A stretch of DNA of 64,000 bases from Cladosporium sp. IMV 00045 (Eukaryota > Ascomycota > Dothideomycetes > Cladosporiales > Cladosporiaceae). Shown here piece by piece: positions 42,657 through 53,231 of this stretch. Both the position numbers and the translations under genes were made by a program. Below the pieces are notes generated by a model. The model had not been told where the DNA came from. It worked only from the letters and a program-made list of their open reading frames with translations, and did no database searches. Numbering within the stretch: position 1 is the stretch's first letter; every line of letters begins with the position of its first letter. Location: positions 39,172-103,171 of the forward strand of contig MSJI02000826.1 of the NCBI GenBank assembly GCA_001931905.2, written 5' to 3'.

Positions 42657-44183
42657 TCAAGGAGTCCAAGCATCCGTCGCTCGCACTCCGCTGAGCACAT
42701 CTGGCAGGCCATCGTCCTTTACCAAAAGCACATCCTCGTGCCGCACACCAAATCGGTCGACGAGATAGATACCCGGCTCGCTGGTGAACGTCATGCCCGC
42801 ACGCAGAGGTGTTCCGGTGTTGCCCTTGTTCAAATACGGACTTTCATGAGCCTTGATTCCAATGCCGTGCCCGACGCGATGCGTGAATGCATCCCTATAG
42901 CCTGCCTTCTCGATCACACCACGGGCTGCCAGATCGACGTCTGCTGCGCTGTGGTTCAAGGTTAAAGCTGAGAGCGATTGTGTCTGCGCTTCGAAGACAA
43001 TGTCCCAGACTTTTAGTTTGTGGTGAATTTCGTCATTCCAAGCTGACGGATCAGTAGACGTAAAGGGCGGGAAGAATGACCTGCAGACATCCGAGCTGTA
43101 GCCATACAAATGCGCGCCTACATCGATAAGGATCATTGTGGTGTTTGTCAAGACTTTGCTGCCATCGGTTCCGCCATGCGGGTTGCTGGCATCCTCATCA
43201 AAGAGGACGATGTCGAAAAACGGCTCCAGGGAAGCTGCACGGAGTGTATTATCCAGCACCTCGACGACATCATTCTCTGTAAGCCCAGGCTGGAGGCAAA
43301 GTTGAATCGCACGAATCGCTTCGATGGTGCCGGTATTTACGGCACGCAGTATTTCGACTTCTGGAGGGGTCTTGGTTTGGCGAACACGCTCGACTTCTCC
43401 GCTGAGGCCAGTGACAGAGAATCCAGATTGCGCGGCAAGGCCACGAGCGATAAAATCACGCATCTCCTCATCGACCGCTAATTTCAGGGGACCGCCTTCC
43501 GTACCGGCTTCGTCTGAACGAAGGAGAGCACCAGAAGCTGCAAGGGTAGCATAAGGGTCCCAGTGCTCCTCATAAGTCACCCAAGCTACATCCTCGCGGT
43601 CGGTGAACGGCATACCCAACAGGCGAGCTCTCTCGGCTTCAAAGCTAGGCACCAGAAAGGTCGTCCGCGACTGACCCGAGCCATTGGGCTGGATAATCAT
43701 AAGGAATGGGCGCTCTTCAGGCTCCCAGCTTTCGTAGTCTTTCTGTGTGACATTGGCGTAGTATGAGAATGTGTAGCCAGGCTCGACGACGAAGGCGTCC
43801 AGGCCATCTGCGACGAGAGCTCTGGAAAGGCGATCTCGACGATCAACAAACTCGTCTCTGCTGATGGGCTTGGCTTTGTCAAGGAAGGCGAACTTAGTGG
43901 CGCGGATGTTCTTGATAGAGCATTTCTCGACTTCTGAGACGCGGGTCGCCGTCGTTGCTCCCGATTGCGCAGATTGCTGAAGCCTGCCGAAGACATCCTC
44001 GACACCAGACGTAGTTGTCCACAATAGCCGTGGAAAGACCAGCAAAATGCACGAAATGAAGAGCAAGACCAGAGATAGACGCTTATACAGCCTTCTTGAC
44101 TTGGCTGCATTCGGTTGCGTTATCTCCAAATTAGATTGAGATGCATCTAAGCCTTGTTTCTCCGAGCTTGGGAGCTCATACAT
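42657..44183 (-). CDS. Membrane-anchored M24 metallopeptidase (Xaa-Pro aminopeptidase-like)
   Basis: An intronless gene of 508 aa. A short cytosolic N-tail is followed by one membrane helix (LSLVLLFISCILLVFPRLLW, about residues 37-56), making a type II membrane protein. The creatinase N-domain has DRRDRLSRALVADGLDAFVV. The pita-bread catalytic domain keeps all five metal ligands: Asp in LIDVGAHLYG, Asp in SSDVCRSFF, His in VGHGIGIKAHE, Glu in TSEPGIYL and Glu in VRHEDVLLV. The Met at 44183 was chosen over 44312 since it starts the conserved layout. It probably trims N-terminal residues before proline outside the cytosol. Confidence 0.88.
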   Translation of the reverse strand: MYELPSSEKQGLDASQSNLEITQPNAAKSRRLYKRLSLVLLFISCILLVFPRLLWTTTSGVEDVFGRLQQSAQSGATTATRVSEVEKCSIKNIRATKFAFLDKAKPISRDEFVDRRDRLSRALVADGLDAFVVEPGYTFSYYANVTQKDYESWEPEERPFLMIIQPNGSGQSRTTFLVPSFEAERARLLGMPFTDREDVAWVTYEEHWDPYATLAASGALLRSDEAGTEGGPLKLAVDEEMRDFIARGLAAQSGFSVTGLSGEVERVRQTKTPPEVEILRAVNTGTIEAIRAIQLCLQPGLTENDVVEVLDNTLRAASLEPFFDIVLFDEDASNPHGGTDGSKVLTNTTMILIDVGAHLYGYSSDVCRSFFPPFTSTDPSAWNDEIHHKLKVWDIVFEAQTQSLSALTLNHSAADVDLAARGVIEKAGYRDAFTHRVGHGIGIKAHESPYLNKGNTGTPLRAGMTFTSEPGIYLVDRFGVRHEDVLLVKDDGLPDVLSGVRATDAWTP

Positions 44184-44763
44184 GATGAATGTAAAAAGAA
44201 TTGATGGCTCGTGGCTTGTCAAATAAAGCGTGTCTGCGGTATCGAAAGCAAGTTTTGGGCGAATGGCTGTGAGACGATTCGAAGTAGTACAACGGTGGCC
44301 GGTACCGGCCAATTCTCTCGGTTATCTGTATTTTGAAAAGTGGTTGGGTTACAATGCTGGTATCCCTTGCATTCAAGTTGCAATCAAGAGAGGGCTCCAC
44401 AGAAAGCTCCACCTCCGTCCCACTCTCCCCACTCGCCCACCAGCCAAGATGCCTATCAACAACATTTCTATCCAAAGGTTACTTTCCTAACATTACTCGC
44501 CACGTGCACCTCACGCAGGTCAATTGCCGCGTTGGGATGCTCGAGGTAACATCGGTATATGCCGCAGCGTCTGTACAGGCCAGGGCGCAAGATAGCATTG
44601 CGGCTAGGCAACATACCGGGTATAGTTGGCCGGCCTGTTGGCCATATGGTTTATCGCCTCTTGCCGAAATGCCTATTCTGGCCAACCTGGTGCGTTTAAG
44701 AAGCTGCGACATGCGTCCTGTTGAACCTTTCTGTTCGGTCAGTCGCTTTTTCTGCACACAACA
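44184..44763. other. Divergent promoter, M24 peptidase / Git1-like permease
   Basis: About 580 bp between head-to-head starts. A CACGTGCACC at 44501 is a candidate E-box-type element. No gene is seen. Confidence 0.45.
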
Positions 44764-46299
44764 ATGGGCGTAACACAGGAGACCGACATTGCCTTATCAA
44801 GCGTCCCAGGTTCTTCGAAAAACGCGTCCACAGAGCCAGCCAAAAGTACCACTGTCGAAATCCACGAGGATGGACTGGAAGCCAATGTCCCAAAGACTTA
44901 CTACAGCAAACTATCAGTATGGCTCATGATCCTATACTCCGGCCTCGCCATCGGTTCGGATGGCTACAATGCCGCTGTGATTGCGAACGCCCAACTACTC
45001 ATGACTGTCATCTATCCTGACTCGCTTACCGACGGAATCTACTCTCGTCTCAGCAATGCCTTTTTGATAGGAATGATTATTGGCATGCTGCTTTTCGGCG
45101 GCGTGGTCGACCAGCTTGGACGTAAAACAGGCGCCGTTGCAACAACTTTATTGCTGGTGCTGGGAATCGCCCTATCTGCAGGCGCCTCTGGAAAAACAGA
45201 GACTGGAATGCTATGGATGCTCATCATTGCACGTGGTATTGCCGGCGTCGGTGCAGGTGGCGAGTATCCTGTGTCTGGAGCTGGAGCAGCTGAAGCTACG
45301 GACGAGGATCAGTCTCAACGCAAGCATCGTGGCTTCTACTTCGCCATGCTTGCGGATCTTTCAGCGTCACTCGGCTATATTTGGGCTGCATTGGTACCAT
45401 TGCTACTTCTACTCTGCACTGGACAAGAGGTGTCCAAGTACAATATCGTCTGGCGTACATCTCTGGCTCTTGGTGCAATACCGCCCTTATCGATCTTTTG
45501 GTTCCGCATCCGCATGGCCATCTCGACGGCATATAGGAAGTCAGCTATGCGCAAACAGCGCGTACCATACAAGCTTGCCTTCAAGCGTTACTGGCGTGCG
45601 GTGATCGGATGCTCGGCTACATGGTTCACGTACAACTATGTAAGCGTGCCATTTGGCATTTTTGCCGGAACGATTACGTCTCGCGTCAACCCATCCAATT
45701 CTTTGGTCAAAAGTCTGGGATGGGGTGTTGTCATCAATTGCTTCTACATTCCAGGCCCTTTTCTTGGAGGGTATCTCTCAGATCGCATTGGGCGACGAAA
45801 GACGATGGCACTGGGATTTACCCTCCAAGCACTTCTTGGATTCATCTTCGGGGGAGCAAACCAGCAAATCCAGACGATATTCCCTCTCTACGTCGTGTTG
45901 TATGGACTTTTCCTTACGCTCGGTGAAGTCGGACCAGGCGCAACTGTTGTCATCACGACAACCGAGTGCTTCCCCACTTCGATACGAGGCCAAATGATGG
46001 GTTTCGTCGCCGCATGGAGCAAGGCAGGCGCAGCAATCGGAACGCAGGTATTTACTGCGATCCTGAATTCCTGGGCCAACGAAGCCAAGGGTGATCAAGC
46101 TGCATTTCTCATTGGCTCGAGCTTCGCACTTGTGGGTGCTTTAATCGCTTGGTTCGTAATCCCCGATGTTAGTACGAACTTGGACGAGGAGGATGAGGCT
46201 TGGAAGCAGTACCTCGCCGACAATGGCTGGCAGGCTGATTGGGGTGATGAAGTGTCTCGTGACCCTAAAGGTGTCAGGATGAATCATGCGGTCTCGTAG
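44764..46299 (+). CDS. MFS permease, glycerophosphodiester (Git1)/phosphate type
   Basis: A single-exon gene of 511 aa with twelve predicted helices. Family features include LAIGSDGYNAAVIANAQLLM at helix 1, the loop GGVVDQLGRKTGA, the motif GIAGVGAGGEYPVSGAGAAE shared by Git1 and Pho84-type permeases, and the second-half repeat GGYLSDRIGRRKTMALGF. Residues near the end (FPTSIRGQMMGFVAAWSKAG) also match. Git1 in yeast takes up glycerophosphoinositol and glycerophosphocholine as phosphate sources; this is inferred here. The start context ACAACAATGG is good. Confidence 0.85.
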   Translation: MGVTQETDIALSSVPGSSKNASTEPAKSTTVEIHEDGLEANVPKTYYSKLSVWLMILYSGLAIGSDGYNAAVIANAQLLMTVIYPDSLTDGIYSRLSNAFLIGMIIGMLLFGGVVDQLGRKTGAVATTLLLVLGIALSAGASGKTETGMLWMLIIARGIAGVGAGGEYPVSGAGAAEATDEDQSQRKHRGFYFAMLADLSASLGYIWAALVPLLLLLCTGQEVSKYNIVWRTSLALGAIPPLSIFWFRIRMAISTAYRKSAMRKQRVPYKLAFKRYWRAVIGCSATWFTYNYVSVPFGIFAGTITSRVNPSNSLVKSLGWGVVINCFYIPGPFLGGYLSDRIGRRKTMALGFTLQALLGFIFGGANQQIQTIFPLYVVLYGLFLTLGEVGPGATVVITTTECFPTSIRGQMMGFVAAWSKAGAAIGTQVFTAILNSWANEAKGDQAAFLIGSSFALVGALIAWFVIPDVSTNLDEEDEAWKQYLADNGWQADWGDEVSRDPKGVRMNHAVS

Positions 46300-47338
46300 A
46301 GTTAGGCGCTTGTGAATGATCACGACAATGTACAGAGTAGCTCGAGTACTCACGGAGAAAAGTTCCTAGAGTCAAGTTACAGACCGCGTCAACATCGCTT
46401 TAGCTCTCTCAGATTTCTCGTCATCTCATTGTACTTTGCATGACGGTAACAGCACTGTAAGAGCGGAGATCATCGACCGCCTGATCATGTCTCTCAATGG
46501 AACACCGTGCATGCAATACGCGATGCGCGATGGTAACAGCTCGACGATCCATTGTTATGGTCGGCCGATTGTGGGCAGTTCCCCATGTATGTACAATGCG
46601 AAAAATCTTCGACCCGCCGGGCATTGCTCATTTCGGTCTGGACTCAGTGACAGTATCAAAGTCTCCTCGCTCAGTACGCAAACCGGCCCAGCTCAAGAGT
46701 GTTACGCTCCGTTCACCACACAGCTCAGGCCTGTGTTATTGACCGGGCCAGATCTCATTGTCGGTATATTCGGAGCGCTCTAAGTTTCTTTCGCCCCGTT
46801 AAGCCTGGGACTTCGTGCACGAAACAGTGAGCACATTTTGTGATGTCCTGATGGTATTCTTTGGCACAAAGGCAGTCTCTTCCTCCGGCAAGTACATCGG
46901 CTACTACTCGGGATACCGGGATGTGGACCACGGCCAAGCGAGCAGTACGCGAGCTGAGTTAGGCACAGTAACTTGCCACACTTTGTGTGCCTCTCTGTGA
47001 TTCTTCGAAGTTTCTAAAGCCCCTATGTGCAACAAGCCAAGCTTTGATATGCCACTGCAACAGTCAACGCCTCATTTGTACCACACGAATAGTTGTCCGC
47101 ATGCACGTCGGGTACTTCAGGCTTGACGGAATGTATCTCGGAGGTCCCGATGTGCTACTCTCTACGCGAGTCTAAGCGAGTTGTGTTGCAAGACTACGCT
47201 CTCAACGTCAGGACGATGGACAAGTAAACGAGGGCAGCGCCTGCACACTATCAACAGTACAGCTGAATGAACAACCGCAAGTCCGACGGGAGATGGTGCA
47301 ACTGTACATTGAAGAGTAATCAAAGCAAGCAGCAAAGG
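46300..47338. other. Intergenic region
   Basis: About 1.0 kb between the permease and the small secreted protein gene. Short frames only. No repeat or RNA gene is recognised. Confidence 0.5.
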
Positions 47339-47344
47339 TATAAA
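47339..47344 (+). promoter_or_regulatory. TATA box of the small secreted protein gene
   Basis: TATAAA lies about 100 bp before the ATG at 47445 and is followed by a CA-rich leader ending ACCAACATG. This is an unusually clear core promoter for this window and fits a strongly regulated gene. Confidence 0.55.
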
Positions 47345-47444
47345 GGGTGCCCTTGCCGCCCGCTTAGCAGACGTCTTTAATCTGCAAAATCATCACCATC
47401 AACAGTACATACGAAAGCATTCCGCATTGCTCATCTCTACCAAC

Positions 47445-47922
47445 ATGTCCATCAAAACCGTTCTCCTCGCTGCAGGCCTACGCCTTGCTCCTCTCGCTTC
47501 TGCAGCAATCTGCCATCTGGAGTCCGAAATTCACCACCGAAACACCCAAGCTTGTGGTTCCTTCAGCTGCATTGGCAGCGACAGCTTGTAAGTCCAGAGT
47601 TTTGAAGCGGAGATGATATTGTCCGGCTGACTGACAGTGTCTCAGCGTGGGGGCTCTCACGTTCAAGATTGACGACGAAGTCGTCCTCAACAAATTGGAC
47701 TATTTCGACCAGCTGACCAGCCAAGGCGGAGGAGTCGACGTCAATGAAAGAGGGCAGTTGTTCCACGTCGAATCTCTGGGTCTGATTGACCATGGCGACA
47801 AGCCTAACTGCGTCGTCCACATTGGGGATGTTATCAACAATGGGATCCAGTCGACCCATAGCGAGGGACTGCCGGGCGTCTTTGGCACTTTCATGAATTG
47901 TGTGCACGATTGGTATTGTTGA
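47445..47922 (+). CDS. Small secreted cysteine-rich protein, effector candidate
   Basis: Two exons (47445-47587, 47646-47922) with a 58-bp intron encode 139 aa. The N-terminus MSIKTVLLAAGLRLAPLASA is a signal peptide with likely cleavage before ICHLESE. The mature part has six cysteines (ICH, QACG, FSCIG, PNCVV, MNCVH and the C-terminal Cys of DWYC), enough for three disulfides. I recognise no domain. The intron, signal peptide and TATA box make it a credible gene. Such proteins in fungi are often host- or surface-interaction factors, but function is unproven. Confidence 0.75.
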
Positions 47923-48392
47923 GGTTCCGGAGCGGTGATGCAAGGCGTGGAGCACGATGTGGTTGATGAAGAGCGGGAAGGGAAGCTTGCAATGGCACGC
48001 TGGAGTTAAGTGGTGTCTTCATCCGGATTTTTTGCTAGAGCAGTCGCGTAGAGTAAATTCCAATTCTTTTCCATGCTATGTTTAGCTAAAAGCATTTGAG
48101 TTCCTAGCGTTCCTAGTAAGGACAATTTTAACGAAGAGTTTAGAAATAAAGCTAAAGATAAAACCGAAGTTAAAGAGGAGTCTACTCTTAAGAGTGCAAA
48201 CTAGGTAGTTTAAGCACTATACCTTATTATCTAACCAGCCCTATGAAAGTGGGTAAAGGATTTCTATCATGATACTAGGAAAAGTTAGTATCTATTAGAA
48301 TGGAGTTTTTGTTTTGTAATCGTCCCGAAGAAATTTGAACTTTGAACACTCGCTTCGATGGGATTTCAGAAGGCATGGTCTCATTTCGTTTG
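47923..48392. other. AT-rich intergenic segment, possible RIP-degraded relic
   Basis: The part 48040-48300 is markedly richer in A, T and TpA than its surroundings (for example AGTTTAGAAATAAAGCTAAA). It lacks open frames. It resembles DNA altered by repeat-induced point mutation, but no transposon protein remains to prove this. Confidence 0.4.
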
Positions 48393-49938
48393 TCAGGCAG
48401 GCTTCTCCTTTGTTCCCCAGGGACCACCGGCAAGAAGTGATCCCTTGAACTTGATCAACAAGCCAACCACGACAGGGCCAATGATAGTGTTCAACAGAAT
48501 CGCCCAAATCGCAATATCAAGGCCTTCTTTAGTCACATAGTTTGTCTCGTTGAAGCCAATCTGAACAATGAGCAAGCCAATCTCGCCACGAGCGACCATA
48601 GCGGAACCTAGTAAGACACCAGGCAACAAACCGCTCCTGTAATCGCCTTTGCCCTTTTCGGTCTTGCCGGCTTTTCCGAATAGGGACCATAAAGGTACCC
48701 AACTGCCCACGATCATCTGTGAGAACATCAGTAAGAGCGTGGTGGACCTAGACTTCGAAGAGGGAACAAGAAGGGACTTATTCCACCGCATATTGTGATC
48801 TTACCTTTGCGAATAGCATAAGCAAAGAATACACGATTCCGCGCCAGACGATCTTGCCATCCCACAGATCCAGGAAGGGAATTGCAAAGCCAATGCTAGC
48901 AAAGAACAAGGGCTCCATGAGGTATTTCTGTACATCGGCACAGTATAGCTCGAACGTATGGACAAAGGTGGGGCTTTTGTCAATGTCATTCTCGCCCTCT
49001 TCGCGCGTGAGTACCACAAAGGGGCCTTCAGGGTGTTTGCTTGGAAGATATGTCAAGAAGGAGCCAGCCAGGAAGGAACCGAACAGAATGCTTGTTCCGG
49101 CGTAAGCCGCAATTGATATGAAAGCGCACAGCACGAGCACCATCAAGCCAACGTTGGACAAATGGTCGTAGCGCGCGAAGCGGTTCTCGATATATTTGCG
49201 GAAGAAGGGCGCGAGAACATATTTTGACAATGCGGGAGTCAACACAGCCATCAGGATGGAAGCGAGAATTGGTCGGCCAATAAGCCAACCCAGGTTCACG
49301 TCCTGACCACCTTGGATTCCTCCTAGCTGTCCAATGATGCTTGACATGACCAAACCAGAGACATCATCAATGACAGCGGCGCTGACCAGCACGGCGCCAA
49401 CTCTGGTTTGCGACAAGTCGATAGTTTTTGAGGCCCCTCCGATCACAGCGAATGTCGTCCCAAGACTCGTCGTTGAAAGGGCGGCTCCGATGATGAAAGT
49501 CTCGACAGCTCCAAAGCCGAAACCCAGAAATAAGAGGAGGTAGGAGAGGCCAATGGGAAAGATGACGCCAGTAGCCGCACCGATCATGCTCAGGGAAAAG
49601 TTCTGCCTCAAAAGATCCATGCGGGTGGTGAGCCCGCCTTCGAATATAATAAGGATTAGTCCAATGTAACCAATGGCGAGGAACGTCTCCTGCCATGTAG
49701 TGTGGAGTATGTTCGCCAATGGCTCGCCATAGATGATTCCAACCGCGATTGGCCCGATGATACCAGCACGAATGACGAGCGATGAGAGGGTCTCAGCGAG
49801 AGAGAGAAAGGTGAAAAAGGATATCAATACCAGGATCTCGACGACTGTGGAGCAGCGTCAGCCAATCTCAGGACTGCCGTGGCGAAACTGATGCGACTCA
49901 CTCGAGGGCTCCTCGTAGGCCAAGAAATTGGCTGCCAT
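48393..49938 (-). CDS. Cation/proton antiporter (Na+/H+ exchanger family)
   Basis: Three exons (49902-49938, 48805-49844, 48393-48716) encode 466 aa. The short first exon reads MAANFLAYEEPS, and the joined sequence continues IVEILVLISFFTFLSLAETL. Core exchanger blocks are LILIIFEGGLTTRMDLLRQN and VSAAVIDDVSGLVMS, whose adjacent acidic pair (Asp-Asp) lies in the ion-binding helix. EPLFFASIGFAIPF and SAMVARGEIGLLIVQIGF follow. The family exchanges Na+ or K+ for H+ in the plasma or an organelle membrane. It is head-to-head with a TRK potassium transporter. Confidence 0.85.
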
Positions 49939-50274
49939 GCTTGAGAGGATATCGATCCCTTGATGGAAGATCCAAGACACAAGAGAGAGGGCAAGCAGGT
50001 CAAGCCTTCTGGGCTTGGAATAGTGGAATGTTTTGTTGCGCCAAATCTAGCCAAGCACGCCGAGACAACGTACTGACTCGATGACGATTCGGTGAATTCA
50101 ACCGTGCTCTTCAAACTTTCCGGCAGTGGTAGCCGGATTTCCAACGTGGAACTAAAGACTCCACCGGAGGTACGTATTTTCGAGCGCTACACTCTCGAGA
50201 ATGACAAAGCGACATCTGACTCAGTTATTCACTCTTGGTATCAGGCAGAGTGTCTCTCACTTGGCATTCGCTAG

Positions 50275-52950
50275 CGGCATGGCAGCAGGCCAAATCTGCT
50301 ACTAGTGTTGCTCTCTAGCCCACATGCGATCGGCAGGGCAGACACCACCGGCTTTGGCCAAAAGCCTTGCGTCCGCCCGACCGACAACCATGATGTCCCT
50401 TTGAGGACAAGTGCCCACAACACACGTCCTGGAGATGCCTGTGTCTCAAATGCCAAAGGCATTATTTGCACGACTTTGCCTTGGCCTTCGACCTGGAAAC
50501 CTTGGATTCATCACCTACCATTGTTAAGTGACCACCTCGCGCCAGAACTGCTCTGTGCGCTCAGCTGAAGATAAAGCCTAACCCTGCAACAGATATCTAC
50601 ATTACGAGCTGCTCCTTGCTCGCCTTCATCATTCTCTACTCCCTAGGGAACCTCTCCGCCATCGATGCTTTCTTCCTCGCCGTCAGCGGCAACACCGAGT
50701 CCGGCTTGAACACGTACGCACTATCTTCCAGTCGTAACATCGCACAGAGCCAAAAGTACATGCTTACATGTATTGACAGATTCGATGTCGAAGATCTCAA
50801 TGTGGCGCAGCAGCTGGTCCTATACTTCTTCCCCGTCATCACTAACCTTTGCTTCATCAATATCGGACTCGTCATCATCCGCCTATCATGTTTTGAAAAA
50901 CGTCTGAAAACTTTGGGTATGAATGCTTGCCTGACGGATTATTTGGTTCATTACAGGGTCGGGTGCTTACTCGATATCCAGATTCCAAACACAAACAGAC
51001 CGCTTCACTAAAATGGCACGTTTCTTCAAGGGTCGATCTTCGCCAAGATGTTGATGAAGAAATGGAGCTCGATCCTTTTCCAGATTCCGAAGAGCCAACA
51101 TCATCTGATAATGCCGACAAGCCCTCTCAAGATAATTGCAATCCGGTAAAGGCCGATCACATTCGATGGGCACTAGAAGATGGTGCTCGGCGTAAAGGAA
51201 AAATGCCTCTCCAGCAAAAGCCGCATGGTGACTCCTTCGTCTTGCAGCAAACCGGGAATCAAGCTTCGAAGAGCCACGAAATCGAATCAGATCTCGCCGT
51301 GGACATGGAAACTCCAGCGTGGAATGGCCAGATTGGTTCCCAAGGTGTAAGCCGTCCCTCCGATGAATTCGACGAAGAAGCCGTGGGGTCCTCAGAGGGA
51401 GGCAACACGCCTCCAGTCATTGGAAAGGACTCCACAGCTATCAGCCGAGAGGTTAGCGAGGATCTGGAAATAAGAGATCCGCGACGCCGCAGCGTATCGT
51501 CTCTCCAGACCGATCAGCATGTGGAGATGCTCCCCTGGCTTTCCAGACAAGTAACCGTCGGGAGAAACTCTAACTTCTACGGTCTAAGCGCGAAAGACCG
51601 TGAAGAGCTTGGCGGTATCGAGTATAGGAGTCTCAAGGTCCTGCTCAAGATCCTGATCGGTAGGTCTTTGTGGAATTCGCATATCCTGCATCTTACCTTA
51701 TCTGATTTGTGACGCAGGACTTTTTCTCGGCCTACATACATTAGGCGTTGTGGGACTCTTGCCTTGGATCATACATGGGCCTTCGCACTACCGCGACTAT
51801 TTAGCGTCACAAGGGCAGGACAAAGTATGGTGGTAAGTGTCTGTCTCACAACTAAGTCAAGTCTTTTTCTGATAGGAGTCCAGGGCGTTCTATTCTGCTC
51901 AGACCATGGTGACAAATCTTGGTTTCACACTCACATCAGACTCAATGGTATGTGACATGATTGAATCGCGATAACTCCCGTTTCTGACATACGCTTTAGG
52001 TGTACTTCCGCGATGCGACATGGCCAATGATCCTCATGACCTTCCTTGCCTTCGCTGGGTACAATTTCCATCCCATCTTGTTAAGAGGTATAATCTGGAT
52101 CACACACAAGTACGGACCCAGCCATATGCGTGAATCTCTGAGGTTTCTACTCGACCATCCCCGTCGCTGCTACACGCTGCTATTCCCCTCCAACGTCACC
52201 TGGGCACTATTTGGCATACTGTTCATCCTCAATTTAGTGGACGTGCTGCTCATCGTATTACTCGACCTAAACAACGAGGAAGTAAGCTCGCTATCACCGG
52301 GCTCACGTACACTTGCCGCGACGTTCCAGGCAGCCAGCGCCCGTCACACAGGAACGAGCACATTCGACCTGGCCGATGTCAACCCTGCCGTGCAGTTCAG
52401 TCTTGTCACCATGATGTACATCGCCGTCTTTCCCATCGCGATGAGTGTGCGAAGCAGCAACACGTACGAAGAGCGGACCCTCGGTATCTACCAAGAGGAC
52501 CAGGACCCAGACGGCACACAAGGACCTCTTGCATACCTCACCCGACATGCCCGCAACCAGCTAGGCTTTGATCTGTGGTATATCTTTCTCGGCGCCTTTT
52601 GCATCTGCATCGCCGAATCGGAGAAGATTGTGGACAAGACCAATATCGCGTTCAGCGAGTTTGCTGTCTTGTTCGAGTGCACAAGCGCCTACGGGAATGT
52701 AGGTCTGAGTCTGGGGTCCATGGCTACAAACACGAGCCTTTCGGGGGATTTCTCAGTCTTTAGCAAGCTTGTTATCTGCGCTATGATGTGGAGAGGAAGG
52801 CACCGAGGGCTGCCGAATGATCTGGATTATGCCGTTATGCTCCGAAGCGACTTCGATGCTCAGCTAGATTCAGGTGATAGCGGATTGGACACTTCTGGGG
52901 AGGCTCCAGGGAGAACTGGTAGCATGTTGAAGCGCTCGAAGACGGCATGA
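50275..52950 (+). CDS. TRK-family potassium transporter (start not resolved)
   Basis: Exons seen: one ending at 50527, then 50593-50713, 50780-50916, 50982-51659, 51718-51832, 51884-51947 and 52000-52950. All four selectivity-filter loops of the Trk fold are found, each with its glycine: GNTESGLNT, VTNLGFTLTSDSM, ARHTGTSTFDL and SAYGNVGLSLG. Other blocks are WKPWIHHLPLLN at the N-terminus, a long hydrophilic loop (exon 50982-51659) and MWRGRHRGLPNDLDYAVML near the end. Three AG acceptors crowd at 51873-51883; only the last keeps frame. The first exon frame is open from 50275 but has no ATG, so a short upstream coding exon is likely missed. K+ uptake role inferred from family. Confidence 0.85.
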
Positions 52951-53231
52951 TGGATGTGGCATTGATTTGGTCTGCGTAAAGGAAAGTATGAAAAATCATA
53001 AGGCATTTGTTTGTGTACTATGGAGGAGGGAGGAGGGAGGAACCATCTAGGAACCCCGCCTCTTGTATGATCTTGACCCCCCATTTCACTTTTCTTTGTC
53101 TTTAGCCTCTTATTATCAGTTTCCGCTCGAAGAAATCCAAGTGTTGACTTCCCTGGGTAGAAAGGCATATACAGTGAAGCAGCCAGAAAATCCATTGAGC
53201 GAATTCATCTAATCATCTCTATCATCACAGT

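Noticed and set aside
48040..48300. A degraded retrotransposon
   Set aside because: The base composition suggests RIP, but there are no terminal repeats or transposon protein fragments to support the call.
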